The notes: generated by a model not told the origin, from the letters alone. 64,000 nucleotides of DNA from Scylla paramamosain (GCF_035594125.1 NW_026973698.1:742501-806500), one strand, 5' to 3'. Numbered from the stretch's first letter, positions 1 to 13,845 are shown. Numbers and translations: made by a program.

Positions 1-447
1 TTATTCATTAATGATCTTCTAAACCAAACTTCTTGTCCTATCCACTCCTACGCTGATGATACCACCCTGCACTTTTCCACGTCTTTTCATAGACGTCCAA
101 CCCTTCAGGAGGTAAACATTTCACGCAGGGAAGCCACATAACGCTTGACTTCTGATCTTTCTAAAATTTCTGATTGGAGCAGAGCAAACTTGGTATTGTT
201 CAATGCCTCAAAAACTCAATTCCTCCATCTATCAACTCGACACAACCTTCCAGACAACTATCCCCTCTTCCTCAATGACACTCAACTGTCCCCCTCTTCT
301 ACACTGAACATCCTCGGTCTGTCCTTTACTTATAATCTGAACTGGAAACTTTACATCTCATCTCTAGCTAAAACAGCTTCTATGAAGTTAGGTGTTCTGA
401 GACGTCTCCGCCAGTTTTTCTCACCACTATTCTGTCCACCTCCCTAA
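1..447 (+). pseudogene. LINE-A reverse transcriptase fragment (3' part), truncated by the window edge
   Basis: The plus-strand translation begins in the palm of a non-LTR reverse transcriptase: an F-N-D-L-L motif, then Y-A-D-D-T at about positions 50-65, which is the RT catalytic box. The thumb region follows (K-T-Q-F-L-H-L; L-G-L-S-F-T). A stop near 139 splits it, leaving an open stretch at 145-447. The same protein recurs at 7.7-9.2, 17.3-19.1, 39-41.5, 42.9-45.7 and 58.6 kb, which defines a family I call LINE-A (CR1/Jockey-type, with an endonuclease domain in the longer copies). The clade is inferred from motif style only. Non-functional. Confidence 0.75.
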
Positions 448-801
448 TGCAAGAGTTAACCAGTATTCTCAGTCTTTCACCACTATTCTGTCCACCTCCC
501 TAATGCAAGAGTTAACCGGTATTCTCAGTCTTTCACTACTATACTGTCCACCTCCCTGATGCAAGAGTTAACCAGTATTCTCAGTCATTCACCACTACTC
601 TGTCCATCTCCCTGATGCAAGAGTTAACCAGTATTCTCAGTCATTCACCACTATTCTGTCCACCTCCCTAATGCAAGAGTTAACCGGTATTCTCAGTCTT
701 TCACTACTATACTGTCCACCTCCCTGATGCAAGAGTTAACTAGTATTCTCAGTCATACACCACTATTCTGTCCACCTCCCTGATGCAAGAGTTAACCAGT
801 A
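421..801 (+). repeat. 56-bp tandem repeat, about 6.8 copies, made from LINE-A sequence
   Basis: The block starting TCACCACTATTCTGTCCACC recurs at 421, 477, 533, 589, 645, 701 and 757, exactly 56 bp apart, with a few substitutions per unit. The same sequence occurs once, untandemised, in other LINE-A copies (near 8310 and 41260), so this is a local expansion of a 3' LINE segment. Because 56 is not a multiple of 3, the expansion cannot preserve a reading frame. Confidence 0.9.
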
Positions 802-986
802 GAAAATTTAACTACTACTACTACTACTACTATTGCTTACCACTATTACTATCACCGAAATAGTTATTCCTAGTAAATTTTACGGCTCCTTTAAGACGAT
901 AGTCCGACACACAACATCGGCCGCCTGATAGTCAAAATAGTCATCACATATGTATGACCATTCACTACTACTGCTACTACTGCCAT

Positions 987-990
<4 letters not shown>

Positions 991-1032
<42 letters not shown>

Positions 1033-1033
1033 G
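991..1033. repeat. (GTT)n microsatellite
   Basis: Uninterrupted GTT repeats of about 14 units. Short (TAC)n and (TAG)n runs flank it at 813-834 and 1077-1096. Confidence 0.95.
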
Positions 1034-1134
1034 ATGATGCGAATCTGAATAAGAGTAAAGGGTTAGGTTAGTAACAGTAGTAGTAGTAGTAGTAGCAGTA
1101 ACCACAATTCTTAATTAAAATATCTTAAACTTCA

Positions 1135-1400
1135 GCAATTGTAACTACCACAATTGTAGCTACCACAATTGTAACTACCACAATTGTAACTACCACAATT
1201 GTAACTACCACAGTTGTAACCACCAAAATTGTAACTACCACAATTGTAACTACCACCAATTGTAACCACAAAAATTGTAACTACCACAATTGTAATTACC
1301 ACAATTGTAACTACCACAATTGTAACCACCAAAATTGTAACTACCACAATTGTAACTACCACAATTGTAACTACCACAATTATAACTACTACAATTGTAC
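1135..1400. repeat. 15-bp minisatellite containing the palindrome ACAATTGT
   Basis: About 18 units of CAATTGTAACTACCA with scattered substitutions (C to A, extra C). Each unit carries the self-complementary 8-mer ACAATTGT. The 120-codon minus-strand reading frame through it is a by-product of the 15-bp period. Confidence 0.9.
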
Positions 1401-1689
1401 ATACCATAACATTTCCACTATAGTCATGTTTTCCACCTACCAACATTACTTCCCAGCCACCACCACCACCACCACCACTACTACCACAATCCATCTCATC
1501 ACTGCCATCACCACAGTGGTCATAATCATCACATTTAAATTGTGGTAGGATGCACTTGTGGTTGTGGCAGACGAACTGTGGTGGCGAACAATGTTGGTGG
1601 TGGTGGTAGTTGTAGTAGTAATAGTGGTTACTGTGGTGGTAGTCAAGACGGTGGTCAGTCAGTATATAGGTAGTAAGGAGGCACCTGCA

Positions 1690-2071
<382 letters not shown>

Positions 2072-2073
<2 letters not shown>

Positions 2074-4020
2074 CTGGTGTGCGCCTGGCTGAGGCAGCAT
2101 GCGGGATAGCCTTGTGTACAGCCCTCCCTCAGGGATGCAGTTCTTTTATCTAGAATTATCTAAAAAAATAAGGAATAAAACGAGTAATTAGCCAATATAT
2201 ACGAAGGAATCGTGTTTCAAGATGCAAGCGATGAGCAGCACACGTTATAGGCAGAGATTTGCTTGTGTGGATGTCATGGCACAAAATACCAATAGGAAAA
2301 AAAAAAAAAAAAAAAAGAGAAGACAATACCATCCAAATAATAATAATGCCATGAAATATTTTTTATAGCCTAAAGGAACGGTCATAAATATAAAAATTTA
2401 CTTCTTGGTTGTGTAAACAAAATTTTGTATATACTTTTGGAATCAATAAAATTCTAGAACAAGAAAATTAAATGAAATTATAAGCTACAAATTGTTAAAT
2501 TAATTGTTGATATTTTGAAATGGCACAGTAATATCCCTTACTTTACAAGGCACTGGAAAATAACCATATTCCCGGGTTCTCCTGGGCCAGCCACAGGAAA
2601 ATCACAATCACTAAACATTGTAGATTAAGAGAAAATATGCCAGTACTGATACTATTCTTTATTTTGAAAGAAATTCTTTGTTAATATTTAGATCCAAAAA
2701 TTATCATTAGACAGTGTTATAATCCAGGAGTACGTGGGACCATTAGCAGAAATGTTCAAGAATAATTTGTGAATATAGAATGGGTGTAAACTATCAAGGA
2801 CATTGCAAAATTATGCCTTATCATTAGGCGGAGAGCTTGTTCCGTGGGTGTCAGGCGGCCAGTACAAAGTGTGGCGTGGACACTGTTTAGTTGGGTTCTA
2901 CTTGTTATACGGAACAATAAATAAATAATTAAAGACAACCTCTTAGGCAGGGTAAAAAATGCTTAAATTAACAGAATACGAGCTGGCGCCTTCTCAATAT
3001 TAGTCAACAAAAGAAAAATAACAATCTGTTCTGCCCACAAACATTCATTCTCTTACTGTCTTTCATTTTCCCTTCTTTTTGTCTTCTTCTGTCCAAACTC
3101 TTTAACCTTCACCAACTTTCTATCTGTTCTGTTCTGTTGAGGTGCATCCCCGGCCCGGCAGCAGACGACGCCACGACTAGGTGAAAACTTTAGTGTGGCG
3201 TGGCGGCTTACAGTGGGAACATGGAGTGTGCATGCTTAGTGTGCACAGTTACTAGCAATGTATGTCTCGCAATGTTGTATATGCAGTAAAAAATATTGTG
3301 TGCAGAGAAAAGTAAGCAAATATGAAGTATTACACGTATATTTGGTCCTTAAATAGTGATGACCATGACTGACCGGGAAAGAAGCTCATTTTGGGGTTAT
3401 GGCGTATTGAGATATTGTTAGTGTGTAAATAGATGGAAAATTTAATGTTTCATATACCTTGCTACTGAAAGTGCAGTAAACAAAGCGAGTTATGCTATAA
3501 TGGACATGTATCCGGTCCTCAACACAACGTACTCTGGGTAAGTCAGGGAACAAGCCCAAATTGACGTTATTGTGCCATACTGATATACTGTTTGTAAGTA
3601 AATGAATAGGGGATTGAGTGCTGCATATATTTAATTCCTTTATGTGCAGCAGAGAGAGCGAGTCATGTTACAATGAACAAACTTGTGGTGGGATAGTTAC
3701 GTACGAGTATGCATGGATTTGAGGGTTGTGTGCTAAAAAACCTTCCACCATAGTGATCCACAGGTTCACGTGGAGGAGATATCGAGATTAAAATGGTGAA
3801 CAGAAAAGTCTGACTGAGTGTTTAGCAGTGGATGAGAGATGAATTAAGGAAATGGTTGGCATGCCAAGGAATGTTTGATGGGCGTGTCCCACAGAATTAA
3901 ATGGAACTCTGGTCAGACCACAATGCCGTGATGAAAAAAATATATATCGTTGTTACACACATTGGGGGAAAGTTATTTAAATAGTTGGACAGTAAGGTGT
4001 GTAGTAGAGAGGAATGTGAG
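2072..4020. other. Unassigned AT-rich sequence
   Basis: Nearly 2 kb with no coding signal, RNA gene or TE terminus that I recognise. A short GC-richer patch at about 3150-3220 follows a pyrimidine-rich stretch, but no exon could be supported. Confidence 0.5.
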
Positions 4021-4079
4021 AAGGTATGTGAAAGACAGAGAAGTGAGAGATAGTTGGGGAGGCCTCAGAGGATAAAGAT

Positions 4080-5155
4080 GTTAAAAAGTATTCATTGATA
4101 TGGTAACTACAAGGGAGTCTTGGGGATACAAATAAAAAAAAAAGTGCATGGCTGAGATGGAGGTGGCTGTGGAAGAGAAGAGGGCCTATGAGAAAATGGT
4201 GCAGAGAAATGACTCAGAGGAAATTAAAATGAGGAGAAATTAGAGTGTAGGTCTTGGAATATGAAACTGAAGGAACTCATAAGAAAAAATAAGATGAGAG
4301 TGGATGAGAAGTTTGGTAGAAAGCTGAGTGTAAGGAGATCACTGACAATAAGTTGTTCTGGAAGGAAGTGAAGAAAGAGGGGGGAAGAAAAGCATGGAAT
4401 TGTGTGAGAAGTTTGGTAGAAAGCTGGGTGCAAGAAAATTAATGACAATAACTTGTTCTGGAAGGAGGGGACAAAAGAGAGGGGGAAGAAGAGTGTGGGA
4501 TTGTGTGAGTAGAGAGAGGGTATAAAGTTCTTGTAAGCAGCAAGAAAGAAGTGCAAGTTACTTGGAGAAGACTTTGTCAAATGAATAAGGTGACAGGAGA
4601 AGCAATAATAATTAGCATGTGTATAGAAGCAGGTAGAGAATGAGAGAAATTGTTAGGGAGATGAAGAAAACAATAGTTGTGATGAAGTGTGGCAAAGCTA
4701 TAGACACTGATGGAATAACTATGGAGAAGTGATAGCAGACTGGATGATTTGAATTACGTGAATTGGCATGGAAACAAGGAGGCAGGACCTGATGAGTGGA
4801 TGGAGGCAATTATTGTATGTTTATATAAAGGGAAAGGCTGCAGGAATGTACAAAAAAGGTTACAGAGGGTAGATAAGTTTGCTTAGTGTGTCAGGAAAAG
4901 TCTGTGGTAGAGTCTTGACTCAGAGATTGATGGAAGTTATTGATAGAGGTGATGGTCGTTGGGGAACAGGGAAGTTTCAAGAAAGAAAAGTGTTGTGGAG
5001 CATATGTTTGCAATCACAATTATAATAGAGGCATGCTAAGGTAAACATAAATATTACATGTACCATTCATCTAGAGAAGGCTTATGACAGAGTGGGTAGA
5101 AAAGCATTTTGGGATGTTCTTGAAGTTTGTGATGTAGGAGCACAGGTGTTAGAAG
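4080..5155 (+). pseudogene. RTE-type LINE remnant (linker and reverse transcriptase)
   Basis: The plus-strand sequence translates, with many stops and frameshifts, into fragments of an RTE-like retrotransposon. A lysine/glutamate-rich connector lies at about 4150-4560. A D-E-W-M-E-A-I-I-V-x-L-Y-K-G-K-G block at about 4790-4840 is RT finger region. L-E-K-A-Y-D-R-V-x-R-K-A-F-W-D-V-L at about 5070-5115 is the palm box upstream of the YADD motif. A (TG)n run at 5159-5193 ends the similarity. Heavily decayed; both orientation and family call rest on these blocks. Confidence 0.6.
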
Positions 5156-5157
5156 TA

Positions 5158-5158
<1 letters not shown>

Positions 5159-5193
<35 letters not shown>
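5159..5193. repeat. (TG)n microsatellite
   Basis: Pure TG dinucleotides, about 17 units, abutting the RTE remnant. Confidence 0.95.
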
Positions 5194-5195
<2 letters not shown>

Positions 5196-5259
5196 AAGGA
5201 GAGCTTGGAAAGATTTACTGCCAGAACAACTGAAAATGTGTAAGGGAGCTGAAACAAAT

Positions 5260-5725
<466 letters not shown>

Positions 5726-5764
5726 ATTAGTCTCCCTCCTTCCTATGGCACACTTTGTGATTGT

Positions 5765-6965
5765 ATGGTATTAGGATTACAAAAAATTGTAGATGGTGGC
5801 CCAGACAGAATCCAGTACACCTGCAGAGCAAAGGAAGGAGGACCAGTTCAGGTGAAAGTGGTCATATTCACCAGGGAGCAGAAAAGGAAAGTATTTCAGG
5901 ATGTTCATGACTCCAGTAGAGGAGGAGCTCACATGGGCATCACTAAGACTATTGCCAAAACTACAGAGAGATTTTATTGCATAGGCATTAAGAAAGATGT
6001 AGTGAATTGGACAGGTGAGTGTGACTGATGTCAGAGATCTGAAAAGATGAAAACTGTAGCACCATACCTGAATCCTATTAAGAGTGAAGGCCCTTGGCAG
6101 ATGGTTGATGTAGATTTGATGGGGCCCTAAAAGAAACTCAGTCTGGCAACAAGGACATCCTTACTTTAACAGACTTACACTCCAGATTTATAGAGGCATT
6201 TCCACTGCCTTCAAAATCTGCTGATCTGGTATGTCATGTATTGCAGAGTATTTTCCACTGTTTTGGTCCCCCAGGGAAAACCTTAACTGATCAGGGAAAG
6301 GAATTCTGTAATACATTAAATGATACTCTTTTCCATTGTCCAAGTGAAGCACCTTGTAACACTTGCTTGCCACCCCCAAACTAATGGCCAGGATGAGAGG
6401 ACCAACCAGACGCTGAAGGGCTCTTTAACTAAATTGGTAAATGAGAATCAGAATGACTGGGACAAACACTCGGAGGCTGCTCTGTTTGGTATATGAACAT
6501 CAATGCAAGCTTCAATAAAGTGTTCTCCCTCTTTCTTGAAGTTTGGTAGACAGCCAACACTGTTTGTTGAACAGCACCAAAATGATCTTCATGAAAAAGT
6601 TGATATTTTAGAATTCCCAAATTTGAGCCCCTCAGATGAGTCAGTGGAATCAAGAAAGAGTCGCTTGACATCCATAAAAGAAAAAGTTGGCAGTCATGTT
6701 GCTAAAGCACAAGCTGAACAAAAGAAATAATATGAAATGAGGAAAGCTAAAGGACATAAGTCATTTGACTTTAAGATTGGAATGAAAGTTGTTGTAAAGA
6801 ATAATAAAAAGCAAGGAAGGAAAGGTTCCTGGCTTGAGGAGGACTGGCTTGGGCCTTATGACACACCCAGCATCTTAGATAACTTTGTACAAATCACCAC
6901 AAATGGAAAACTTCAAAATAAAACTGCATTAATTCACATTAAACTTTATAATTCCCTCAGTAGGT
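5765..6965 (+). pseudogene. Integrase-type transposase pseudogene (Ginger / GIN1-like or Gypsy-derived)
   Basis: The conceptual plus-strand protein has the order of a retroviral-type integrase. A zinc-binding H-X7-H occurs at about 5908-5940, and its C-X2-C at about 6020-6035 is interrupted by TGA. An RNase H-like core follows: first Asp in a V-D-V-D-L-M-G-P block (about 6105-6130), second Asp in L-T-D-Q-G-K-E-F (about 6285-6310), and Glu in N-G-Q-D-E-R-T-N-Q-T-L (about 6385-6415). A basic C-terminal region with an SH3-like E-x-D-W-L-G-P-Y block lies at about 6830-6860. Several stops and frameshifts (about 6027, 6128, 6230-6350, 6495 and 6728) make it non-functional. The absence of recognisable protease or RT upstream fits a Ginger-like DNA transposon or domesticated GIN1/KRBA2-type gene better than an intact retroelement, but a Gypsy relic cannot be excluded. 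Confidence 0.65.
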
Positions 6966-7130
6966 ACTGCACAGGAGCATGCACAACTTTGTGGCCAAAT
7001 GCTGCTGCCATCAGCTGCAGGGAGTGCTTCTGCTGTCTCTGTCTTTCCAGAATCCATGGCATCTGGGGAGGAGCCTGGAGAGGACATTCCCCCAGCCACA
7101 GACCATGCTGGTGTGAGGCAGCAGCCTGAG

Positions 7131-7630
7131 GTGCTCCTTTGTGAAGGATTGCACCATATCACTCCCCTTGATGTGCTCCTTTGTGAAGGGTCACACCATA
7201 TCACTCCCCTTGATGTGCTCCTTTGTGAAGGGTCACACCATATCACTCCCCTTGATGTGCTCCTTTGTGAAGGGTCACACCATATCACTCCCCTTGATGT
7301 GCTCCTTTGTGAAGGGTCACACCATATCACTCCCCTTGATGTGCTCCTTTGTGAAGGGTCGCACCATATCACTCCCCTTGATGTGCTCCTTTGTGAAGGG
7401 TCGCACCATATCACTCCCCTTGATGTGCTCCTTTGTGAAGAGTCACACCATATCACTCCCCTTGAGGTGCTCCTTTGTGAAGGGTCGCACCATATCACTC
7501 CCCTTGAGGTGCTCCTTTGTGAAGGGTTGCACCATATCACTCCCCTTGAGGTGCTCCTTTGTGAAGGGTTGCACCATATCACTCCCCTTGAGGTGCTCCT
7601 TTGTGAAGGGTCGCACCATATCACTCCCCT
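7131..7630 (+). repeat. 42-bp tandem repeat, 12 copies
   Basis: Units starting GTGCTCCTTTGTGAAGG recur every 42 bp (7131, 7173, ... 7593). The last unit is slightly short. Because 42 is divisible by 3, the array is open in several frames on both strands and encodes 14-residue repeats in each. It lies directly downstream of the integrase pseudogene. A single-unit version with the same flanks lies at about 9210-9375, so the array is a recent expansion of what was one unit. Confidence 0.95.
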
Positions 7631-7739
7631 GCCTCTCACCACTGTCAGTAAGGAATGCATTTCAGGTATTGTAAAAGTCCCCAGGTATGTAATGTGTACT
7701 GCAATTACCTAGGTCTGTGCTGTGCCCTGTAAACACCAT

Positions 7740-8550
7740 CATCCAACTCTTCTTTGCACTCTCCTATCCTTCTCTGTAACTTAACCTCAAGTTTCTTTTC
7801 TAACTGTTCTATTGCTCCAGTGACAGACAGTCACCATTCTTCTCCTAAATCATGTTCCTCGGGGATCTGTCCTGTCACCCACTCTCTCTGGTGTTCATCA
7901 ATAATCTTCTAACTGGTCACCATTCTTCTTCTCTCAGGGATCTGTCCTGTCACCCACTCTCTCTGCTGTTCATCAGTGATTGGGAGAGAGCAAAATTAAG
8001 TGTTGTTTAGTGCCTCAAGAATCCAAGTTTTACATCAAACAAATAAACACAACCTTCCAGACAACTATCCCTTCCTCTTCAGTGACCTTCAACTGTCCCC
8101 TCTATTACACTGAACATCCTCGGGTCTGTCCTTTACTAGTAACCTAAACTGGAAATTTCACATCTCATCTCTAGCTAAAACAGTTAAGCACTTCGAGTTG
8201 TCTCCACCAGTTTTCCTCACCCCCACAGCTGCTAACTCTGTACAGGGGCCTTATCCATCCATGTCAGCCTCGCTGCACAAGACCTTCTTTCTCTCACTTC
8301 TATTCTGTCCACCTCTCTAATGCAAGAGTTAACCAGTATTCTCAATCATTCATTCCTTTCTCTGGTAAACTCTGGAACTCCTTGCCTGCTTCTGTATTTC
8401 CACCTTCCTATGACTTGAATTCCTTCAAGAGGGAGGTTTCAAGACACTTATCCATCAATTTTTGACTACTGCTTTGACCCTTTTATGGGACTGGCATTTC
8501 AGTGGGCATTTTTTTTTTATTGGATTTTTGTTGCCCTTGGCAACAAAAAA
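7740..8550 (+). pseudogene. LINE-A reverse transcriptase fragment with internal duplication
   Basis: Plus-strand LINE-A similarity begins in the RT palm (S-F-L-S-x-R-S-I-A-type block at about 7790) and runs through a G-S-V-L-S-P-T-L segment, which is repeated at about 7860-7895 and 7930-7965. It continues through the thumb to the 3' tail at 8480-8550, ending in TTGCCCTTGGCAAC and (AAAT)n. Multiple frameshifts. Confidence 0.65.
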
Positions 8551-8559
8551 ATAAATAAA

Positions 8560-9180
<621 letters not shown>

Positions 9181-9184
9181 TTCT

Positions 9185-9480
9185 CTATATAAGTTAGTTG
9201 TCTTTGTCTTTCCAGAATCCTCAGCATATAGGGAAAGGACACTTCCCCAGCCACAGACCATGCTGGTGTGAGGCAGCAGCCTGAGGTGCTCCTTTGTGAA
9301 GGGTCACAGCATATCACTCCCCTGCCTCTCACCACTGTTGGGAAGGAATGCATTTCGGGTATTGTAAAAGTCCCTGTGTACAGTCTACAGGCCATCTAGG
9401 GAGGAGCCCTGAGGTGGCACTTGTAGATAACTGGATCCTTATTAAGGGGATAAAGATTTTCCAGAAGTGTTAGTGTGATG
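9185..9480 (+). repeat. Duplicate of the integrase-pseudogene tail with one 42-bp unit
   Basis: The stretch CTTTGTCTTTCCAGAATCC through CAGCCACAGACCATGCTGGT and GAGGTGCTCCTTTGTGAAGG repeats the sequence at about 7038-7150. It then goes directly to the sequence that ends the array at about 7620-7680 (CACCACTGT, GGAATGCATTTC, TTGTAAAAGTCCC). It is therefore the pre-expansion form of that locus. Confidence 0.8.
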
Positions 9481-9829
9481 TGGATCAAGAAAACTTAAAA
9501 TATTATAAACCTTTCTTTTATTTGTTTGATTATTTTGCTGAGTATTATTTTGTTCATGACTGAGTGGTAAGGAGGGGAGTGATCTCATAGTATCTCGTCT
9601 CTACACCTATCTAGTTTGGTCTTAAAAGTGTGGACAGTTACGGCATTGACAATGTCTTCGCTGAGTTCATTCCATTTGTTCACACTTCTGTGAGGAAAAC
9701 TATACTTCTTAATGTCTCTTCTACAGTTAACTTTCTTCAACTTCTTATTGTGTCCCCTTGTACTCTGTGTGTCTGAAGTTATAAAATACATTTTCCATAC
9801 CATTTACCATTCTATAGATGTTTATTAAA

Positions 9830-9937
<108 letters not shown>

Positions 9938-10560
9938 CAAGGGTAGGAATTTCCAACATTCTTAATTTCTCTTCCTAGGTTGACTTGCTCAACTCTGGAA
10001 CCATCTTAGTGACTACTCTTTGTACTCTTCCTAATTTTATAATATTCCTCCTTGTATGAGGAGACCATATTTCCAGTCTTGGTCTTATCATAGAAATCAA
10101 CAACTTTTTTATAATTTCTTTATCCAAATGTGAGAATGCCATTCTCATTCTTTTTAACAAATTCATCATCTTTCCAGTAATTTTATCAATGTGTCTGTAT
10201 GGAGTCAAATTTTCAGTAACTGTTACTCCCAAATCCATTTCCTCTTTTGATTTCTGTAATTTCACACCATCCATCTCATAATGATATTGTAATCTTTTCT
10301 TACTCTTACCAAACTCCATTACTTTACATTTACTTAAATTGAATTCCATTTGCCAAGATTTACTCCATCTGTTTATCTTATTTAAATCATCTTGCAGTAC
10401 CAGTACTGGTACCGGTACAGAAACCGTGCGATTCCCACCATGGTGCGAGCCATCAATCAGTAGTCCCTTCTAGATTAGACTTACCTTTAGGATTAATGTT
10501 AAGTATTTCTCCACCCCCTATATACATTTCCAATTTGTTAACTGCCTAAATAATAAACTG

Positions 10561-10633
<73 letters not shown>

Positions 10634-10634
10634 G
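10561..10634. repeat. (TTA)n microsatellite inside LINE-B copy 1
   Basis: About 24 TTA units between the FADD box and the thumb of the RT. Confidence 0.95.
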
Positions 10635-11339
10635 TCATTTACATTTTCTATCCTTCTCATCAGCTTAGCATCATCTGCAAATAAGTTCATATAACTGTCT
10701 ATTTCTTCATTTATGTCATTCACATACATTACAAACATTATCAGTCCCAACACTGACCCCTGTGGGACACCACTAGTTACTTTCAGCCAAGATGAATTCT
10801 GGTCTTGTATTACAGTTCTCATCTCTCTATCATCCAGATAGTCCTCCATCCACTCCAGCAGTCTTCCTCCAATTTTTCCACATTTTTTTATCTTCCATAG
10901 CAATCTTTGGTGTGGTACTTTTGTCAAACGCTTTCTTCAAGTCTGAGTAGACACCATCCACCCATCTGTCTCTCTCCTGCACAATGTCGACTACTCTTGA
11001 ATAAAAGGACAGTAAGTTCATGGAGCATGATCTTCCCCTCCTAAATCCAAATTGACAATTTACCAAAACTTTATCTCTTTCCAAGTGTTCCATCTATCTC
11101 TCCTTTATTTTTCTTTCACAGTTTTCCTACAACACTAGTCAAGGACACTGGTCTATAATTTATTGGGTCTTCTTTATTTCCTCTTTTGAATATTGGTGTA
11201 ATATTTGCTCTCTTCCAATCTTTTGGTACTCTTCCCTGTGATAGTGGTGTCACCACTAGACTGAATTTTATAAGCCAGTTGTTCTCTACATTCCTTCAAT
11301 ATCCAATTTTATGGGACAAGAGGTATGCTGGTGCTATCC

Positions 11340-13670
11340 CATCTCCATATCTTTTAATATACAGTTTAGCCTTGAATCCATGTATACTCCTTGCATTTAC
11401 TATTTCCTTATCCAGACTGTTCTATACATCTGTACTTCTTTGTGGGAAACTATATTTTTTTTATGTCTCTTTTACAAGTACTCTTCTTCAGCCTCTTTCC
11501 ATGTCCTCTAATATCTCACGTATCCTAAACCATCAAGTCACTCTGGTCCACCTCCTCCACTTCCTCCTGTGCTTTGTATATAGCAGTCAAGTCTCCCCTT
11601 TCTCTCCTTTTTTCCAGTATTGGTGGGTGCAACTCTGCCAGTCTCTCTTCGTATGACAAACGACTCTTGGTACCATCTCTCAGCTTTCTCCAACTTCATT
11701 ACATCCTTTTTTCATGTAGAATGAGCACACTACAGCTGCATATTTCAGTCTAGTTCAAATCAGTGATGTAATCATCTTCCTGATCATCTTTTCATTGTTA
11801 TACTCAAAAGATGGCCTTATTCCTCTCAACAAATTATAGGCTTAACAAATTATAGGTTTCTCCTGTAGTTCTGCTAATGTGTTTCTCTGGGATCAGATTT
11901 CCACTGACCGTAACACCCAGATCGTTTTCCTTCTCTGCTTTACTCAACCTCTCACCATTCAACACATAATTTCCTTTTACTCTTCTCTCACTCTTTCCAA
12001 ATTCCATTACTTTACATTTCTCTGGATTAAACTCCATTTCCCATCTATGACTCCACTCCAATATCTTGTTCAGATCCTCTTGCAACACTCCACAATCTTC
12101 CTCACTCTCAACTCTTTCAGGAACTTGGCATCATCTGCACAGAAGGCTCATGTAGCTATTCACACTCTGTATCATATCATTCATATATGACTGGTGCCAG
12201 CACTGAGCTTTTGGGTACTCCACTTTCAGTTTTCCTCTGTGATGACTCCCAATCTTTTACCACGGTTCTCATCTCTCTCTCAGTCAAGAAATTCTCCATC
12301 CATCCCAGCAGGCCATCCCTCAGACCATCATCATGCTCCATCTTCCATGGCAGTCTCCTGTGTGGCACTTTATCAAAGGCTTTCTTCAGGTCTAAATATA
12401 CACAGTCTGCCCACCCATTCCTCTCTTGTATTGTATCCACCACTCTTGAATAAAAACTCATCAGGTTTATAATTCACAACCTCTGTCTTCTAAATCCAAA
12501 TTGTTTTATCATCACTTCATTTTCTAGGTAGTGCATTAATTTATCCTTCTTTAATCTTTCAGACATTTTACATACCACACTTGTTAGAGACACTGGTGTG
12601 TAGTTCATCGCCTCTTCTTGTTACCACCTTTATAAATTGGAATTATTTTTTACTCTCTTCCATTTAAGCAGGACTCTACTTTCATTTAAGGAACTCTCAG
12701 TAATACTGTGCACCACCCATGTCACCTGCTGATTGCATTCTTTCAGTATCCATCCCAACACTTTTTTGGGTCCAGGGGCCTTTCTAACATCTAGTCCCTC
12801 ACACTGTTTCCACATGTCTTCCTCAGTCACCTGGATTTTCCCTGGACCCATTTTTTCACTCATCTCACTTTGCCCCACAAATATCCTCTCATTGTGAACG
12901 CTAAATGAAAACTCTTATTCATCATCTCTGCCATGTCAGCTAGATCCTCACACATTTGACCATTCACCTTCTTTGTTTTCATTGTGCTCCTCACACACCT
13001 GAAGAATAGTTTTGGTTCCTCTTTACATTTGTCCATAACATCGTTCTCATAACTTGTCCTTTCTTCTGTAATAACCCTTACACAGTCATTTCTTGTAGTG
13101 GTGTAGTTTTGCCACATCTTTGCATTTTTCACCTCCATCTATTCCATGCCTTCTCCCTCTCCTCCCTCACTACTTCACATATTCTTTTATAGCAGTCTTT
13201 GTGTTTTTATTTTCTTCTTATTGTGTTTATATCTTTCATATCAATCTTCAGTGTGGTACTTTGTCAAATGCATCCTTCAACTTTAACTTCACATCTTCTG
13301 TTATACCAGTCTTTGTTATATCTTATCTTTGTGTTTCCTTTTGGTACACATCTTTTCACTCTTTCTTATATATACCTAGTGACTAATGCTTCCTACTTCT
13401 GCAAATCTTTTGCTGTAATAAAGGCACTCCAGTCCATCTTACCAAAGTATCTCATCATTTATTTGAAGTTAGTTTTACCATAGCTAAATATTTCATCCTT
13501 ATAATTTTCCCATCTACTTTCCTCTTCTTTTTCTTTGATATGAAACCTTACCATCACACAATCACTTTTTCCTACAGGATGATTGTAGTTCATGTGTTCA
13601 ACAATGTCCACTTCTCTTAATAATACCAAATTTAGTCTTTGTAGTGCCTCTCCTCCTCTGTGTGTAGTGT
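11340..13670 (-). pseudogene. LINE-B copy 2, head-to-tail with copy 1
   Basis: On the minus strand the order runs from an endonuclease-end/linker block (V-G-K-S-D-C-V about 13565) through the linker (L-F-F-R-C-V-R-S about 12990), a connector (D-V-R-K-A-P-G-P about 12780) and the RT palm (Y-L-D-L-K-K-A-F-D-K-V-P-H-R about 12390). It continues with S-G-V-P (about 12225), the degraded catalytic box, and the thumb M-E-F-G-K-S...D-L-G-V-T-V (12010-11910), then a C-terminal E-R-R-E-R-G-D-like block near 11600. Its 3' end at about 11340 abuts the 5' break of copy 1. Stops and frameshifts throughout. Confidence 0.75.
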
Positions 13671-13674
13671 TTTC

Positions 13675-13845
13675 CTTGGGCTGGCTGGCTTTCTGGCTTT
13701 CTGGTTGGCTGGCTGGCTAACTAACTGACTGGTTGGATGCCTGGCTGACCGGCTGGCTGGTTGGTTTTCTTGCTGACTAGCTGACTGGCTGGCTATCTGG
13801 CTGACTAGTCCACTGTGGGCTGGCTGGCTGGTTGGCTGGGTGACT
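13675..13845. repeat. (CTGG)n-type degenerate minisatellite
   Basis: Repeated CTGGCTGGCT / CTGACTGG / TTGGCTGG tetranucleotide variants. Confidence 0.9.

Noticed and set aside
421..801. CRISPR-like array
   Set aside because: The units are contiguous, without unique spacers, and derive from a LINE in a eukaryotic context. No other repeat-spacer pattern occurs.
6929..7712. 237-243-codon frames with 14-residue repeats, on both strands
   Set aside because: A 42-bp array with no stop is automatically open in several frames. No frame joins the integrase pseudogene's frame, so I treat it as a DNA repeat.
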